Shown one piece after another: positions 1-10,682 of a stretch of 11,681 nucleotides of DNA. Both the position numbers and the translations under genes were made by a program. Under the pieces are notes generated by a model. That model did not search any database, had not been told where the DNA came from, and saw only the letters and a list, made by a program, of their open reading frames with translations. The stretch's first letter is position 1, and every line of letters begins with the position of its first letter. The DNA lies in the NCBI GenBank assembly GCA_017883485.1, contig JADGNM010000043.1, positions 1 to 11,681 on the forward strand, read 5' to 3'. The DNA comes from Methanosarcina sp. Lineage in GTDB: Archaea; Halobacteriota; Methanosarcinia; Methanosarcinales; Methanosarcinaceae.

Positions 1-42
1 CTTTAACTGTAAATAAATAACTTAACTGAAAATAATTTTCAC

Positions 43-136
43 CTTAAATATTTTTAAGTAGATAAAAGGTATCTTTTAAATTTAGCTTGATTTCCCAGAA
101 ACGTTAAATTGATTTTTCAGTATGAGGTAAAATTCC
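43..136 (+). promoter_or_regulatory. Putative promoter and leader region of top6BA
   Basis: The DNA before top6B is very AT-rich. It contains two TATA-like stretches: TAAATATT, lying inside a perfect 6-bp inverted repeat at 43-58 (CTTAAA, TATT spacer, TTTAAG), and TTTTAAATTT at about 74-83. The second would place a transcription start near 100-105 and give a leader of about 30 nt. A Shine-Dalgarno element GAGGT at 124-128 lies 8 nt before the ATG at 137. The choice between the TATA candidates is inference. Confidence 0.4.
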
Positions 137-2002
137 ATGGAAGTCCCTATTGCAGAAGAACTTGCAAAAAAACAAAAGTCAATAAGTGTCGCAGAATTTT
201 TTGAGAAAAACAGGCAGATCCTGGGCTTTGACTCTGCACCTCGAAGCCTTATTACAACAGTGAAAGAAGCTGTTGACAACTCCCTGGACGCCTGCGAAGA
301 GGCAGGAATCCTGCCTGACATTCTTGTCCAGGTCGAAAGGACGGGGCCGGACTACGTAACCATTATCGTAGAAGATAACGGGCCAGGGATTGTAAAAGAA
401 CAGATCCCAAAGGTCTTTGGAAAACTGCTTTACGGTTCAAGGTTCCATGCCCTCAAGCAGAGCAGAGGACAGCAGGGAATTGGGATTTCTGCAGCCGTGC
501 TTTATTCCCAGATGACTGCTGGCAGACATACGAAAATCCTTTCCAAGACCAGCTCAAGTTCTCCGGCCCATTATTATGAGATCATGATAAATACCAGCAC
601 TAATGAGCCTGAGATCCTGATTGACGAGATAAAAGACTGGTTCCGCCCACATGGGACCCAGATAGAAATGGAGATGAAGGCTGCTTACGTAAAAGGGAGA
701 AGGCAGTCCATTTATGAGTACCTTAAAGCCACAGCAATTGTAAATCCCCATGCACGGATTACCCTTATCGACCCTGAAGGCAACGAAGAGGTCTTTGAAA
801 GAGCAACAGATAAGATGCCTGACCCTGCAACGGAAATCTTGCCCCATCCTGAAGGCATTGAGCTGGGAACTCTTATGAAAATGCTGCATTATACCGAGCG
901 CCAGAGACTTGCTCCATTCCTCCGTTACTCTTTTTGTAAAATAGGCCTGTATACTGCCGAGGAAATCTGTAAGGCTTCAGGGCTTGATCCTGAAATAGAT
1001 CCTCACACGCTGGGCCGCCATGAGGCAAGAAAGTTGATAGAGGCTTTTGAAAAGGTAAAAATAATGGCTCCTCCTACGGATTGTCTTTCCCCGATAGGAG
1101 AAGAGCTGATTCATAGAGGGCTTGAAAAAGAAACAAACGTGGATTTTATAGCCACAAGCACACGAAAACCGGCTGTATTTTCCGGAAATCCCTTTGTAGT
1201 CGAAGTCGGGCTTGCCTACGGAGGAGACCTTCCTAAAGAAGAAAAAATAAGTATTATGCGTTTTGCTAACCGTGTGCCTCTGCTTTACCAGCAGGGTGGC
1301 TGTGTTACCACGCATGCAGTAGAAGATATCAAGTGGAAACAGTACGGCTTAAACCAGCCCGGAGGAGGAGTTCCCCTGGGTCCTGTTATTCTTTTAATCC
1401 ACGTTGCTTCAATTAATGTGCCCTTTACCTCGGAATCAAAAGATGCTATTGCCGATATTCCTGTGATAAAAGAAGAGGTTGACCTTGCAATCAAAGAGGT
1501 CGCAAGAAAACTTAAGCACTACCTGAGCAAGCAGGACAACCTCAAGAGACGTCGGGAAAAAGAAATAATTATCACAAAAGTGCTTCCGAAGATGGCCGCA
1601 AAGGTTGCAGGTATTCTGGAAAAAGATGTCCCTGATATCAATCCTGTTGTTGCGAAGATTATGGGAAACCTGCTCGTGCACAGGAAAGTAAGAAGGAACG
1701 AGGATGGGTCTGCGGATATTACGATAAAGGTCAAGAATTTCGGAAGCTCAGGATATTCCTTTAGGGTCCATGAGATGCTTCCCTGGACAATAACAAAGAC
1801 AAAGCCCGAACCAAAGGTTGTGACGATGGGCAGTGATTACGACTATATCTGGGACATTTCGGCAGCAGTAGGGTCTTCAAAAGTGCTCAGCTACAGAATA
1901 GAGTCTGCTACAGATAAAGAACTCGGAAAGCTTCCAGACCTTATTGTGGAAGGGATCGAAGAAGAGCTGGTAACAGGGGCAAAGGCCTTTAAGGGGGTAT
2001 AA
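137..2002 (+). CDS. top6B: DNA topoisomerase VI subunit B (GHKL ATPase subunit)
   Basis: This is the ATP-binding subunit of the type IIB topoisomerase VI, an A2B2 enzyme that relaxes and decatenates duplex DNA. The 621-residue protein shows the Bergerat fold in order: EAVDNSLDA at 44-52 (Glu44 as the likely general base, Asn48 for Mg), VEDNGPGI at 78-85, and the ATP lid [12 protein letters not shown] at 109-120. A helix-two-turn-helix region lies around 230-310. The S5-like transducer follows, with the WKxY motif at 400-403 and the likely switch lysine Lys425 in SESKDAIA. Residues from about 530 to the end form the extra C-terminal domain, which is Ig-like in the Methanosarcina mazei enzyme (family knowledge). 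The ATG is supported by GAGGT 8 nt upstream. The stop lies 1 nt before top6A, so the two subunits are translated from one message. Confidence 0.98.
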   Translation: MEVPIAEELAKKQKSISVAEFFEKNRQILGFDSAPRSLITTVKEAVDNSLDACEEAGILPDILVQVERTGPDYVTIIVEDNGPGIVKEQIPKVFGKLLYGSRFHALKQSRGQQGIGISAAVLYSQMTAGRHTKILSKTSSSSPAHYYEIMINTSTNEPEILIDEIKDWFRPHGTQIEMEMKAAYVKGRRQSIYEYLKATAIVNPHARITLIDPEGNEEVFERATDKMPDPATEILPHPEGIELGTLMKMLHYTERQRLAPFLRYSFCKIGLYTAEEICKASGLDPEIDPHTLGRHEARKLIEAFEKVKIMAPPTDCLSPIGEELIHRGLEKETNVDFIATSTRKPAVFSGNPFVVEVGLAYGGDLPKEEKISIMRFANRVPLLYQQGGCVTTHAVEDIKWKQYGLNQPGGGVPLGPVILLIHVASINVPFTSESKDAIADIPVIKEEVDLAIKEVARKLKHYLSKQDNLKRRREKEIIITKVLPKMAAKVAGILEKDVPDINPVVAKIMGNLLVHRKVRRNEDGSADITIKVKNFGSSGYSFRVHEMLPWTITKTKPEPKVVTMGSDYDYIWDISAAVGSSKVLSYRIESATDKELGKLPDLIVEGIEEELVTGAKAFKGV

Positions 2003-2003
2003 G

Positions 2004-3113
2004 ATGGCCAGAGAAGTAAATAGCAAAACAATTCAGGGAGATGCACTGGCAAGAGACAAGCTGCTTGAGATTGCAGAAAGGATCTACAAGCAGTTTGAAG
2101 ACGAGATTGTGCCAAATGTCAGCCTCCCCAGCCGGACCAAGGCAAACCTGGAATATTCCGATGAGAGTGAGGTCTGGATCTACGGAGATAGGGAAAGCGA
2201 AAGGAGTGCAAAAACTGTAAAAGGAGCTTTCCAACTCCTGAAGACAACTTATGCAACAGACTTTCTTATAAACGAGCACCTGGCCCATAACCGCGGCTCA
2301 ACACTTCGAGAACTCTATTATATATCGGAAGGTTGGGACGCCGCTAAGTTTAAAGAGCAAGCTGAAAGCGACCGTCTGATCGAAGATATGGAACTCCTTA
2401 CCAGTCTCCAGAGGGAGTATTTCCACATGCGCCCCGAAGAAGACGGGGCTACAATGTTCGGACCGATTGAGATTTCGGAACAGACTAAGAGAGGGGAGCG
2501 GAACATCCACTGTCAGAAAGATGTAGGTGAAGGCGGATACCAGATCCCTTTCAACGTGGAAAATGTCGAATTTAAGGGCCACGACGCAAGTATGATCATG
2601 GCCATAGAAACAGGTGGTATGTATGCCCGGCTCATTGAAAACGGCTTTGATGAGGCCTACAATGCGATCCTCGTCCATCTCAAGGGTCAACCTGCCCGGT
2701 CGACCCGCAGGATAATGAAACGCATGAACGAGGAATTAGGCATACCTGTAACTGTTTTTACTGACGGTGATCCCTGGTCTTACAGGATCTTTGCGTCTGT
2801 AGCCTACGGGGCTATAAAGAGTGCTCATCTCTCGGAATTCATGGCTACACCCGCAGCCAAATTCCTGGGCCTCCAGCCCTCGGATATAGTCGAATACGAA
2901 CTCTCGACCGACAAACTTACCGAACAGGACATAAACGCACTGCGCAGCGAACTTTCAGACCCCCGTTTTGAGTCCGAATACTGGAAAGAGCAAATTAAGC
3001 TCCAGCTCGATATCGGGAAAAAGGCTGAACAGCAGGCCTTTGCCGGAAAAGGCTTGGACTTCGTAACCGAAGTTTACCTGCCTAACAGGCTCAAAGAACT
3101 GGGTATGGTATAA
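2004..3113 (+). CDS. top6A: DNA topoisomerase VI subunit A (Spo11-like DNA cleavage subunit)
   Basis: This is the DNA-cleaving subunit of topoisomerase VI, homologous to the meiotic recombinase Spo11. The 369-residue protein has a winged-helix/CAP domain with [11 protein letters not shown] at 101-111. By comparison with known Top6A proteins, the second tyrosine of the pair, Tyr106, is the likely nucleophile that forms the 5'-phosphotyrosyl bond. The Toprim domain follows, with Glu202 in IETGG and Asp254 and Asp256 in FTDGDPWSY as the metal ligands. Length and motif spacing are normal for the family. The ATG starts 1 nt after the top6B stop. Its ribosome binding site, AGGGGGT at 1992-1998, lies inside the end of top6B, which is the usual sign of translational coupling and equal subunit supply. 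Confidence 0.98.
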   Translation: MAREVNSKTIQGDALARDKLLEIAERIYKQFEDEIVPNVSLPSRTKANLEYSDESEVWIYGDRESERSAKTVKGAFQLLKTTYATDFLINEHLAHNRGSTLRELYYISEGWDAAKFKEQAESDRLIEDMELLTSLQREYFHMRPEEDGATMFGPIEISEQTKRGERNIHCQKDVGEGGYQIPFNVENVEFKGHDASMIMAIETGGMYARLIENGFDEAYNAILVHLKGQPARSTRRIMKRMNEELGIPVTVFTDGDPWSYRIFASVAYGAIKSAHLSEFMATPAAKFLGLQPSDIVEYELSTDKLTEQDINALRSELSDPRFESEYWKEQIKLQLDIGKKAEQQAFAGKGLDFVTEVYLPNRLKELGMV

Positions 3114-3303
3114 GAAAACACGACAGTGAAGAAAATCTGAGATTTGCTGGGAGTTGTATGTAATCGCAACAGCCCTGTATCCTCTGCTCGTTACCAAGTC
3201 TCAAAATGAGCCTTAAATTAGGCTGCAAATTAATCCGAAGGCTTTACTACAGCAGGATGGTTAGCAAGTATATCACGATAATCGAATAGTACATTCATAT
3301 ACC

Positions 3304-3314
3304 TTTTTTTATTT
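3304..3314 (+). terminator. Candidate T-rich terminator of top6BA
   Basis: A run of seven T followed by ATTT lies about 190 nt after the top6A stop. Archaeal RNA polymerase terminates at U-rich tracts without needing a hairpin, so this is the best candidate in the gap. Shorter T runs follow at about 3365, so the exact site is uncertain. Confidence 0.35.
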
Positions 3315-3571
3315 GTAAACTTCAAAAATGCCTTAAGTTATGCCCTGACTCCTGAGAAAATACAGATTTTTTCACAGTGAAACAGGAAATATTTATTTAC
3401 CTCGAATACGTGCTAGAAAATTAGTATGAAATATGCATAATTGGCCGCAAAATTATGTCAAAATACCTGTTTCTAAGGGAATTTACTACAAAAAATCTGG
3501 TTGAATTTTCAGTAAATCTAAAGGCTTAAAATGTATGAGCGCATATTGAATTTGGTTCATGGCAGAAACAT

Positions 3572-3586
3572 AGCATATAAATATAA
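3572..3586 (+). promoter_or_regulatory. Candidate TATA box for gyrBA
   Basis: The stretch ATATAAATATAAAA fits the archaeal TATA consensus well and would start transcription near 3605, leaving a leader of about 150 nt. Long leaders are common in Methanosarcina (general knowledge). Alternatives are TTATAAATTT at about 3624 and TTTAAAT at about 3691, which would give shorter leaders. Only transcription start mapping can decide among them. Confidence 0.35.
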
Positions 3587-3710
3587 AATTAACATAATAA
3601 TAATTGAAGGGTCATATGAAGGGTTATAAATTTAACATCATTTCGAAGACCTATTTTGACATAAGTTTCCCCACGAATTTTTTAAAAAAATTTAAATGTC
3701 ATACTTTTAG

Positions 3711-5660
<1,950 letters not shown>

Positions 5661-5671
5661 GGTGGCTAAAA

Positions 5672-8608
5672 ATGGCAAAATACGAAGAAGAAAAAAAATC
5701 GGAAGCTGAAATTAAAAAATCTTATCAGGCTACCCTTATCCCTGACGAACAGGACGAAAAGGCAGAAATTGAGGACGAGAAAGAGACAGGAATCGAGGGC
5801 GAGAAAGAAACAGGAAAGACTGTACCCGACTCTCTCGCATCCGAGCCTCTCGCATCCGGCTCTACAACTAAGGAAAAGTCAGATGAAAACTCTGCAAGAA
5901 CTATTGCCGACCCAATCCTGAACGAGCCTGAGGACGAAGAACTGGAGCCCGAAAGGATTGGAATTGTATCTGTTCTTATTGACGATGAGATGAAACGTTC
6001 CTACATCAACTATGCAATGAGTGTAATTGTCGGAAGGGCTCTTCCCGATGCTCGGGACGGCTTAAAGCCTGTCCATCGCAGGATTCTTTTTTCAATGAAA
6101 GAAGCTGGGATTACCCACGACAAGCCTTACAGGAAATCAGCCCGTGTTGTGGGAGACGTTCTCGGTAAATACCACCCGCATGGAGACACTGCTGTTTATG
6201 ACAGTATTGTGCGTATGGTCCAGACTTTCTCCCTCCGCTATCCTTTAATTGATGGACAGGGAAACTTCGGGTCAATAGATGGGGATTCCGCTGCTGCTAT
6301 GCGTTACACTGAAGTCCGAATGGATAAAATCGCAGATGAGATGCTGGCAGACATTGAGAAGGAAACTGTGCCCTTCAGGCCCAATTATGATGGGTCCATG
6401 GAAGAGCCCGAAGTCCTCCCTGCAAAACTTCCGAACCTTCTAATAAACGGATCCACAGGAATTGCAGTGGGGATGGCAACAAACATGGCCCCTCATAACA
6501 TAAGAGAGGTAATTGACGGTACTCTCATGCTTATAGAAAACTCGGAAACGACAATTCCGGAACTCATGAGCGTAATCAAGGGCCCTGACTTCCCTACAGG
6601 TGCTCATATCCTGGGAACAGCAGGCATAAAGTCTGCGTACATGACCGGAAGGGGTCCGGTGAAGATTCGGGCAGTTGCCGAAATCCAGGAATTTAAGAAA
6701 GATAGGGAGCAAATTATTGTAACGGAGCTCCCCTATCAGGTGAATAAAGCCCGGATGATTGAAAACATCGCTCAGCTCGCCCGGGATAAGATAATAGTCG
6801 GAATTTCCGATCTGCGGGACGAGTCAGACAGGGACGGGATAAGGGTTGTTATCGAGCTTTCCCGGGGCACGAACCCGAAGGTTATCTTAAACCAGCTCTA
6901 CAAGCACACCCAGATGGAGACCAGCTTCGGAATCATCAACCTGGCCCTTGTGGACGGAATAAAGACAAAGGAACTTAACCTGAAGGAAATTCTGGAGATC
7001 TACCTGGACTACAGGATGAAAATTATCCAGAAGCGGACGCTCTACGATCTTAAGAAGAGTGAAGAGAGGGCTCACATCCTGGAAGGGCTGAGAATTGCCC
7101 TGGATAACATAGACGCAGTGGTCGCTCTAATTAAAGGCTCAGCAAATGCCGATGAGGCAAAAAAGGGCTTGATGGCTAATTTTGCCCTTGACGAAGTCCA
7201 GTCTAAAGCTATCCTGGAAATGCGCCTGCAGCGCCTGACAGGGCTTGAGACCCGGAAGATCCTCGAGGAGCTGGAAGGCCTTATAAAACTGATCGCAGAA
7301 CTTAGGAAAATTATTGAAAGCGAGGAGCTCAAGTATGAAATAATCAGAAACGAGCTTCTGGAACTCAAGGAAAAATATGGAGACGCCCGCAGGACAATAA
7401 TCGTGCAGGATGCTTCCCAGGTCACGGACGAAGACCTTATTCATGAAGAAGAAGTCGTTGTCACGATTACAAACGGAGGCTATATAAAGCGCATCCCTCT
7501 TAGCACTTACACTATGCAGCGCCGCGGAGGCAAGGGCATAATAGGCATAGAAATGAAGGAAGAAGACTTTGTGGAAAACCTCTTTATTTCCTCAACCCAC
7601 AATTATATCCTTTTCTTCACGAACCTTGGCAGGCTCTACTGGCAGAAAGTCTATGAAATCCCCGAAGGATCCCGCCAGTCCAGAGGCAAAGCCATTGTAA
7701 ACCTCCTGGAACTTCAGGAAGGAGAAATGGTCAATGCCATGATCCCTGTAAAGGAATTTGCCGAAGACCTCTACCTGCTTATGGCAACAAAGGAAGGCAC
7801 AGTCAAAAAGACCCCTCTCTCCGAGTTCAGGAACCCCAGGAAAGCAGGCATAATTGCAGTTACCGTGGACGAAGGCGACGAGCTTGTCCGCGTTCTCCTG
7901 ACCGATGGGAAAAGGGAAGTGGTCATGGTTTCCAAGAAAGGCAAAGCTATCCGCTTCTCTGAAGAAGACATCCGCCCGATGGGCCGAACTGCAAGAGGCG
8001 TCCGCGGCATGACACTTGAGGGTCAAGATGATGAAGTTGTCAGTCTGGACATAGTCGACGAGACTACAACCCTCCTGACAGTAACTGAAAACGGCTTTGG
8101 CAAAAGAACCGAGTACTCGGAGTACCCTGTGCACCACCGCAACGGTAAAGGCGTGATAACAATCGTCACCAATGCCAGGAACGGCCCTGTTTCAAGAGTC
8201 AGGTCCGTAGCCGAATACGACGAACTTATTTTCACAAGTTCTGAAGGCATTATCATCCGTGTCCCAGTCAAAGATATCCCCATCCAGGGCAGAAACACCC
8301 AGGGCGTAAAGATCATGAATATCAAATCCGGCGACAAAGTCGCAGGCATGGCCAGGATTAAAAACGGAAAAGTCGAAAAAGAACTGGAAATGACCGTACT
8401 CAAAGCCAGAGAAAAAGGAGAGGCAGAAAAGATAACAGAAGCCGCAGAGGACGAAGTCGAAGGGCTTGAGGACATCCAGGATATCGGGGATATCGAAGAC
8501 ACCGAAGATATTGAAGATACAGACGAAGCAGTAGAAATAGAAGAAGACGAAGCCGAAAATGAAATCGAAGAAGACGAGGATGAAGTCGAAGAAGACAAAG
8601 AAAACTGA
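5672..8608 (+). CDS. gyrA: DNA gyrase subunit A with acidic N-terminal extension and acidic C-terminal tail
   Basis: This is the cleavage/rejoining and DNA-wrapping subunit of gyrase. The core starts near residue 93 and then follows E. coli GyrA with a constant offset of 90 through the cleavage region: the catalytic Tyr212 equals Tyr122, and Thr173 and Asp177 equal Ser83 and Asp87 of the quinolone region (HPHGDTAVYD, 168-177). The GyrA box QRRGGKG at 616-622 is perfect, marking a gyrase and not a topoisomerase IV. The beta-pinwheel spans about 590-905. At 978 residues it is far longer than the E. coli protein (875), because of an acidic low-complexity N-terminal extension (1-92) and an acidic tail (917-978, 36 Asp/Glu). 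GAGGTG at 5659-5664, overlapping the gyrB stop, lies 7 nt before the ATG and supports this long start. Confidence 0.98.
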   Translation: MAKYEEEKKSEAEIKKSYQATLIPDEQDEKAEIEDEKETGIEGEKETGKTVPDSLASEPLASGSTTKEKSDENSARTIADPILNEPEDEELEPERIGIVSVLIDDEMKRSYINYAMSVIVGRALPDARDGLKPVHRRILFSMKEAGITHDKPYRKSARVVGDVLGKYHPHGDTAVYDSIVRMVQTFSLRYPLIDGQGNFGSIDGDSAAAMRYTEVRMDKIADEMLADIEKETVPFRPNYDGSMEEPEVLPAKLPNLLINGSTGIAVGMATNMAPHNIREVIDGTLMLIENSETTIPELMSVIKGPDFPTGAHILGTAGIKSAYMTGRGPVKIRAVAEIQEFKKDREQIIVTELPYQVNKARMIENIAQLARDKIIVGISDLRDESDRDGIRVVIELSRGTNPKVILNQLYKHTQMETSFGIINLALVDGIKTKELNLKEILEIYLDYRMKIIQKRTLYDLKKSEERAHILEGLRIALDNIDAVVALIKGSANADEAKKGLMANFALDEVQSKAILEMRLQRLTGLETRKILEELEGLIKLIAELRKIIESEELKYEIIRNELLELKEKYGDARRTIIVQDASQVTDEDLIHEEEVVVTITNGGYIKRIPLSTYTMQRRGGKGIIGIEMKEEDFVENLFISSTHNYILFFTNLGRLYWQKVYEIPEGSRQSRGKAIVNLLELQEGEMVNAMIPVKEFAEDLYLLMATKEGTVKKTPLSEFRNPRKAGIIAVTVDEGDELVRVLLTDGKREVVMVSKKGKAIRFSEEDIRPMGRTARGVRGMTLEGQDDEVVSLDIVDETTTLLTVTENGFGKRTEYSEYPVHHRNGKGVITIVTNARNGPVSRVRSVAEYDELIFTSSEGIIIRVPVKDIPIQGRNTQGVKIMNIKSGDKVAGMARIKNGKVEKELEMTVLKAREKGEAEKITEAAEDEVEGLEDIQDIGDIEDTEDIEDTDEAVEIEEDEAENEIEEDEDEVEEDKEN
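5768..5815 (+). repeat. 24-nt tandem repeat in the gyrA N-terminal extension
   Basis: Two in-frame 24-nt units encode IEDEKETG and IEGEKETG (residues 33-48). They differ at only a few bases, as expected for a recent duplication by slippage. Confidence 0.85.
5834..5863 (+). repeat. 15-nt tandem repeat in the gyrA N-terminal extension
   Basis: Two in-frame 15-nt units encode LASEP and LASGS (residues 55-64). The stretch CTCGCATCCG is identical in both. Together with the 24-nt repeat just upstream, it suggests the extension grew by repeated short duplications. Confidence 0.8.
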
Positions 8609-8650
8609 AAACAATCATAGAGAAAGGAAATAATCCTTTACCAAAATTGC

Positions 8651-8717
8651 TGCCGGAAAAAGAACCTTTTGGGATCAATCTCCGGCAAGCGGTCTCCTTT
8701 CCGGAGGGACCGGAAGG
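8651..8717 (+). terminator. Two consecutive hairpins downstream of gyrA, possible 3' end signal
   Basis: The first hairpin pairs TGCCGGA at 8651-8657 with TCCGGCA at 8681-8687 (7 bp, 23-nt loop). Its loop contains a second possible stem, AAAAG with CTTTT. The second hairpin pairs TTCCGG at 8699-8704 with CCGGAA at 8710-8715 around AGGGA and can be extended by CC/GG past a bulged T. They begin about 40 nt after the gyrA stop. No long T run follows, so they may protect the 3' end of the message and not terminate by themselves. Confidence 0.4.
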
Positions 8718-9220
8718 CAAACACATATTGGGAGTGATTTTTGGAAGTAGGGAGACTAGTGGTCAATTCTTAAAAACGGATATGCCTGCCGCTTTTTGGT
8801 CATTTTGAGAGCAATATTTATGCTCATGACTTTCTGTAACCTACTCCTACGACCTGTTTTTCCTGTCTACTATACTCATTTCCATTTTGGGATTAGAGTG
8901 TCCGAATCTCAGATCCAATGAGTATATAAGATATATAGCTCTTAATTATATAAACCAAATAGAATACATTATCCTTAATAATTATCGTTTAAAGCAATTT
9001 TCAAATTATATGTTATCAATAGCATATGTTATAGTAGATAATATTTTAAAATTTATTAAGTAGTTTCTTAGATTCGAGAGCTATCCTTATGGTATATCTA
9101 ATTGAACAAAAATCTTTTAAGATTTGGGTGAGATTGGATCAAAAATAAAGTATAATCAGGAAAAAGAAATCTGACAAAGTCAAATTAGAATACTCTTTAA
9201 ATATTGCCCCTTGTGATTAT

Positions 9221-9295
9221 GACTTCGTCAAGTTCCGCTTGAAAGAGCACAGCAAGCAAAACGGACCTCGTGCTGCCGAAGCGAAACTCGGCTGG
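9221..9295. ncRNA. Compact structured element, possible RNA or dispersed repeat
   Basis: This GC-richer island in AT-rich DNA has perfect short inverted repeats placed end to end: TCAAG/CTTGA at 9228-9242 (5-nt loop), AGCAC/GTGCT at 9246-9274 (19-nt loop), and immediately GCCGA/TCGGC at 9275-9292 (8-nt loop). A small GAC/GTC pair at 9221-9229 overlaps the first. The strand is unknown because such stems read equally on both. It lies just beyond the T-rich tract that follows the minus-strand pseudogene. It could be a small RNA, a repeated intergenic element or the remnant of a coding sequence. The class is a guess; the inverted repeats are seen directly. Confidence 0.3.
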
Positions 9296-9313
9296 CAAAA
9301 AATCGAAAAAAAT
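9296..9313 (-). terminator. T-rich terminator after the minus-strand pseudogene
   Basis: Read on the minus strand, runs of seven and six T separated by CGA begin a few nt after the stop codon of the gene ending at 9317. This is a typical archaeal U-rich termination signal. Confidence 0.5.
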
Positions 9314-9316
9314 AGG

Positions 9317-10682
9317 CTATAACTTGATCACTTCATCAAGAAAAGCAGGCCTTTTCTTAAATTCTGACTTTAGGTCTGAAATACGTTTTACCCATCCTGC
9401 TTCGTCTTTTAAGATATCAAAATAGATTTCTTTAACCTTTTTTAGGTATTCGGCCGCGGTCCAATATGTATTTCTGTTCCCGCTGGGTATGTTTCGATAG
9501 GCTTTTTGCCAGTAAAATTCGATGATTTCTTTCGGGAAATCGCTTATCAGTTCATCTGCAAACTTATCAAAATCAACTTCTATTGAATAACCAAACCTGT
9601 TTTTGGGAGGATTTAAAATTGATTTGAGAACTGTTTCTTTCATACCCTTATCCAAACATATCCGCAAATAATCGTGAAAGTCTTTTTCTTTGATCTTATT
9701 AAATATTTCAGGCTCAATGAATTTCCAATCAAGGGCTCTCAGGAATCCTTTCATTCTTTTGTACTCTGCATAATATTGCTGCCTGGCAAACTCAAATGAC
9801 CTTATCAGGGCGTCTTTTGCAAGCTCGTAGTCTCCTTTTGACCTGTAATAGTCAAATAACCTGTCCAACATGTTCTTCTGTTCAGTATTGCGGGATAAGG
9901 CCGTTCGCACAAGCCTCTCCAGATTGGCTGTGTCTTCCTTTTTGGAAAAGTACTCCCACAGGAATTCAAACACCATAGTAACCCAGCCTTCCCCCTTTAG
10001 GATACCTTCTTCTGCCGTCTCCTGAGCTTTTACCTGATCTCCCTTTTCAATATAAAATTCAACCAGGTCCCAGTAATCCATTCCGGAAGTAAGGATTTGC
10101 ATGCGCTCTTGCAGGTAAGTTCTTCATCATGGAGGTGTTCTCTCTGAATAATCATTATCCGTTCTTTTCTCCATTTAGAAGGATGCTCATCAAGTTTTTC
10201 CACCAAATACTCCCATTCTTCCTTTGTCTGGCAGATCTCAAAAAAGATTTCCATAAGGCTATCTTCAAAACCTGAATTGTTGATGTTATATTCCTTAAAG
10301 GCTTCATCTAAAAATTCAAATTTTGCAGCAGTTGACAGGCCGTCTTCTTTAATCAATTCCGAAATCTTTTCCAAGTAACCATATACTTCCTCTTCATCGT
10401 CTTCCGGGCCACCACCAATCTCGTTGAAATCTGAGATTATGCTCCTGGCATCTTCCCAGTATTCAAGCAGCAGTTTGTCGTTTATGGAGACGACATCTTC
10501 ATCTTTTGTAGTTTCTGAAGTGGATTCCTTTTTTTCTTTGAACCATTCCAGACCAGCTGGTTTAATTCGGGTTTTTTAAGCAGAAAGCTGCTTACCAGAT
10601 CGTAATACTCCGTGGTATTAAGAGACTTCAAGCGTGCATGTAAGGAGAATTTTTCAGACTGTATACTATTCTCTTTCACCAT
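9317..10682 (-). pseudogene. Helical-repeat protein, possibly the C-terminal part of a SWIM zinc-finger family protein, broken by two frameshifts
   Basis: Three pieces in different frames join into one protein of about 455 residues if one base is restored at two places. The first break is near 10551, where PELNQLV passes into LEWFKEKK. The second is near 10117-10126, where REHLHDEE passes into TYLQERMQIL. Both are losses of one base. The first piece starts at an ATG (10682) with AGGTGG 7 nt upstream, so this is a genuine translation start. The product is rich in charged amphipathic helices and resembles TPR-like repeats in its second half (around FDYYRSKGDYELAKDALI). From memory, it is like the part downstream of the SWIM zinc finger in Methanosarcina proteins, but no CxCxnCxH motif is present here. 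That assignment is tentative. Function is unknown. Sequencing error at one or both sites is possible. Confidence 0.7.

Larger units (their letters stand above)
8609..9316. other. AT-rich intergenic region between convergent gyrA and a minus-strand pseudogene
   Basis: No gene is recognised in these 708 nt. The first 110 nt hold GC-rich hairpins, listed separately. About 8720-9200 is AT-rich, with a GAGCA/TGCTC stem at roughly 8811-8827 and a 7-bp inverted repeat (AAATCTT, TT, AAGATTT) at 9110-9125. The last 100 nt hold a GC-richer structured element and a T-rich tract on the minus strand, both listed separately. A + strand frame is open at 9149-9322 but lacks a credible start and a known family. 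Confidence 0.6.

Noticed and set aside
3531..3629. Another 32-codon frame, overlapping the previous one
   Set aside because: No ribosome binding site; its composition follows the AT-rich promoter DNA.
8023..8614. Long minus-strand frames rich in Ser or Phe opposite the end of gyrA
   Set aside because: They are the complement of GAA/GAC-rich codons of the acidic tail and the pinwheel domain; the gyrA frame is clearly the coding one.
9149..9322. Plus-strand frame open for 57 codons ending with a coding-like tail
   Set aside because: It has no ATG or good start, overlaps the 3' end of the minus-strand pseudogene, and the inverted repeats explain the GC-rich patch better. It could be a fragment, but there is no support.
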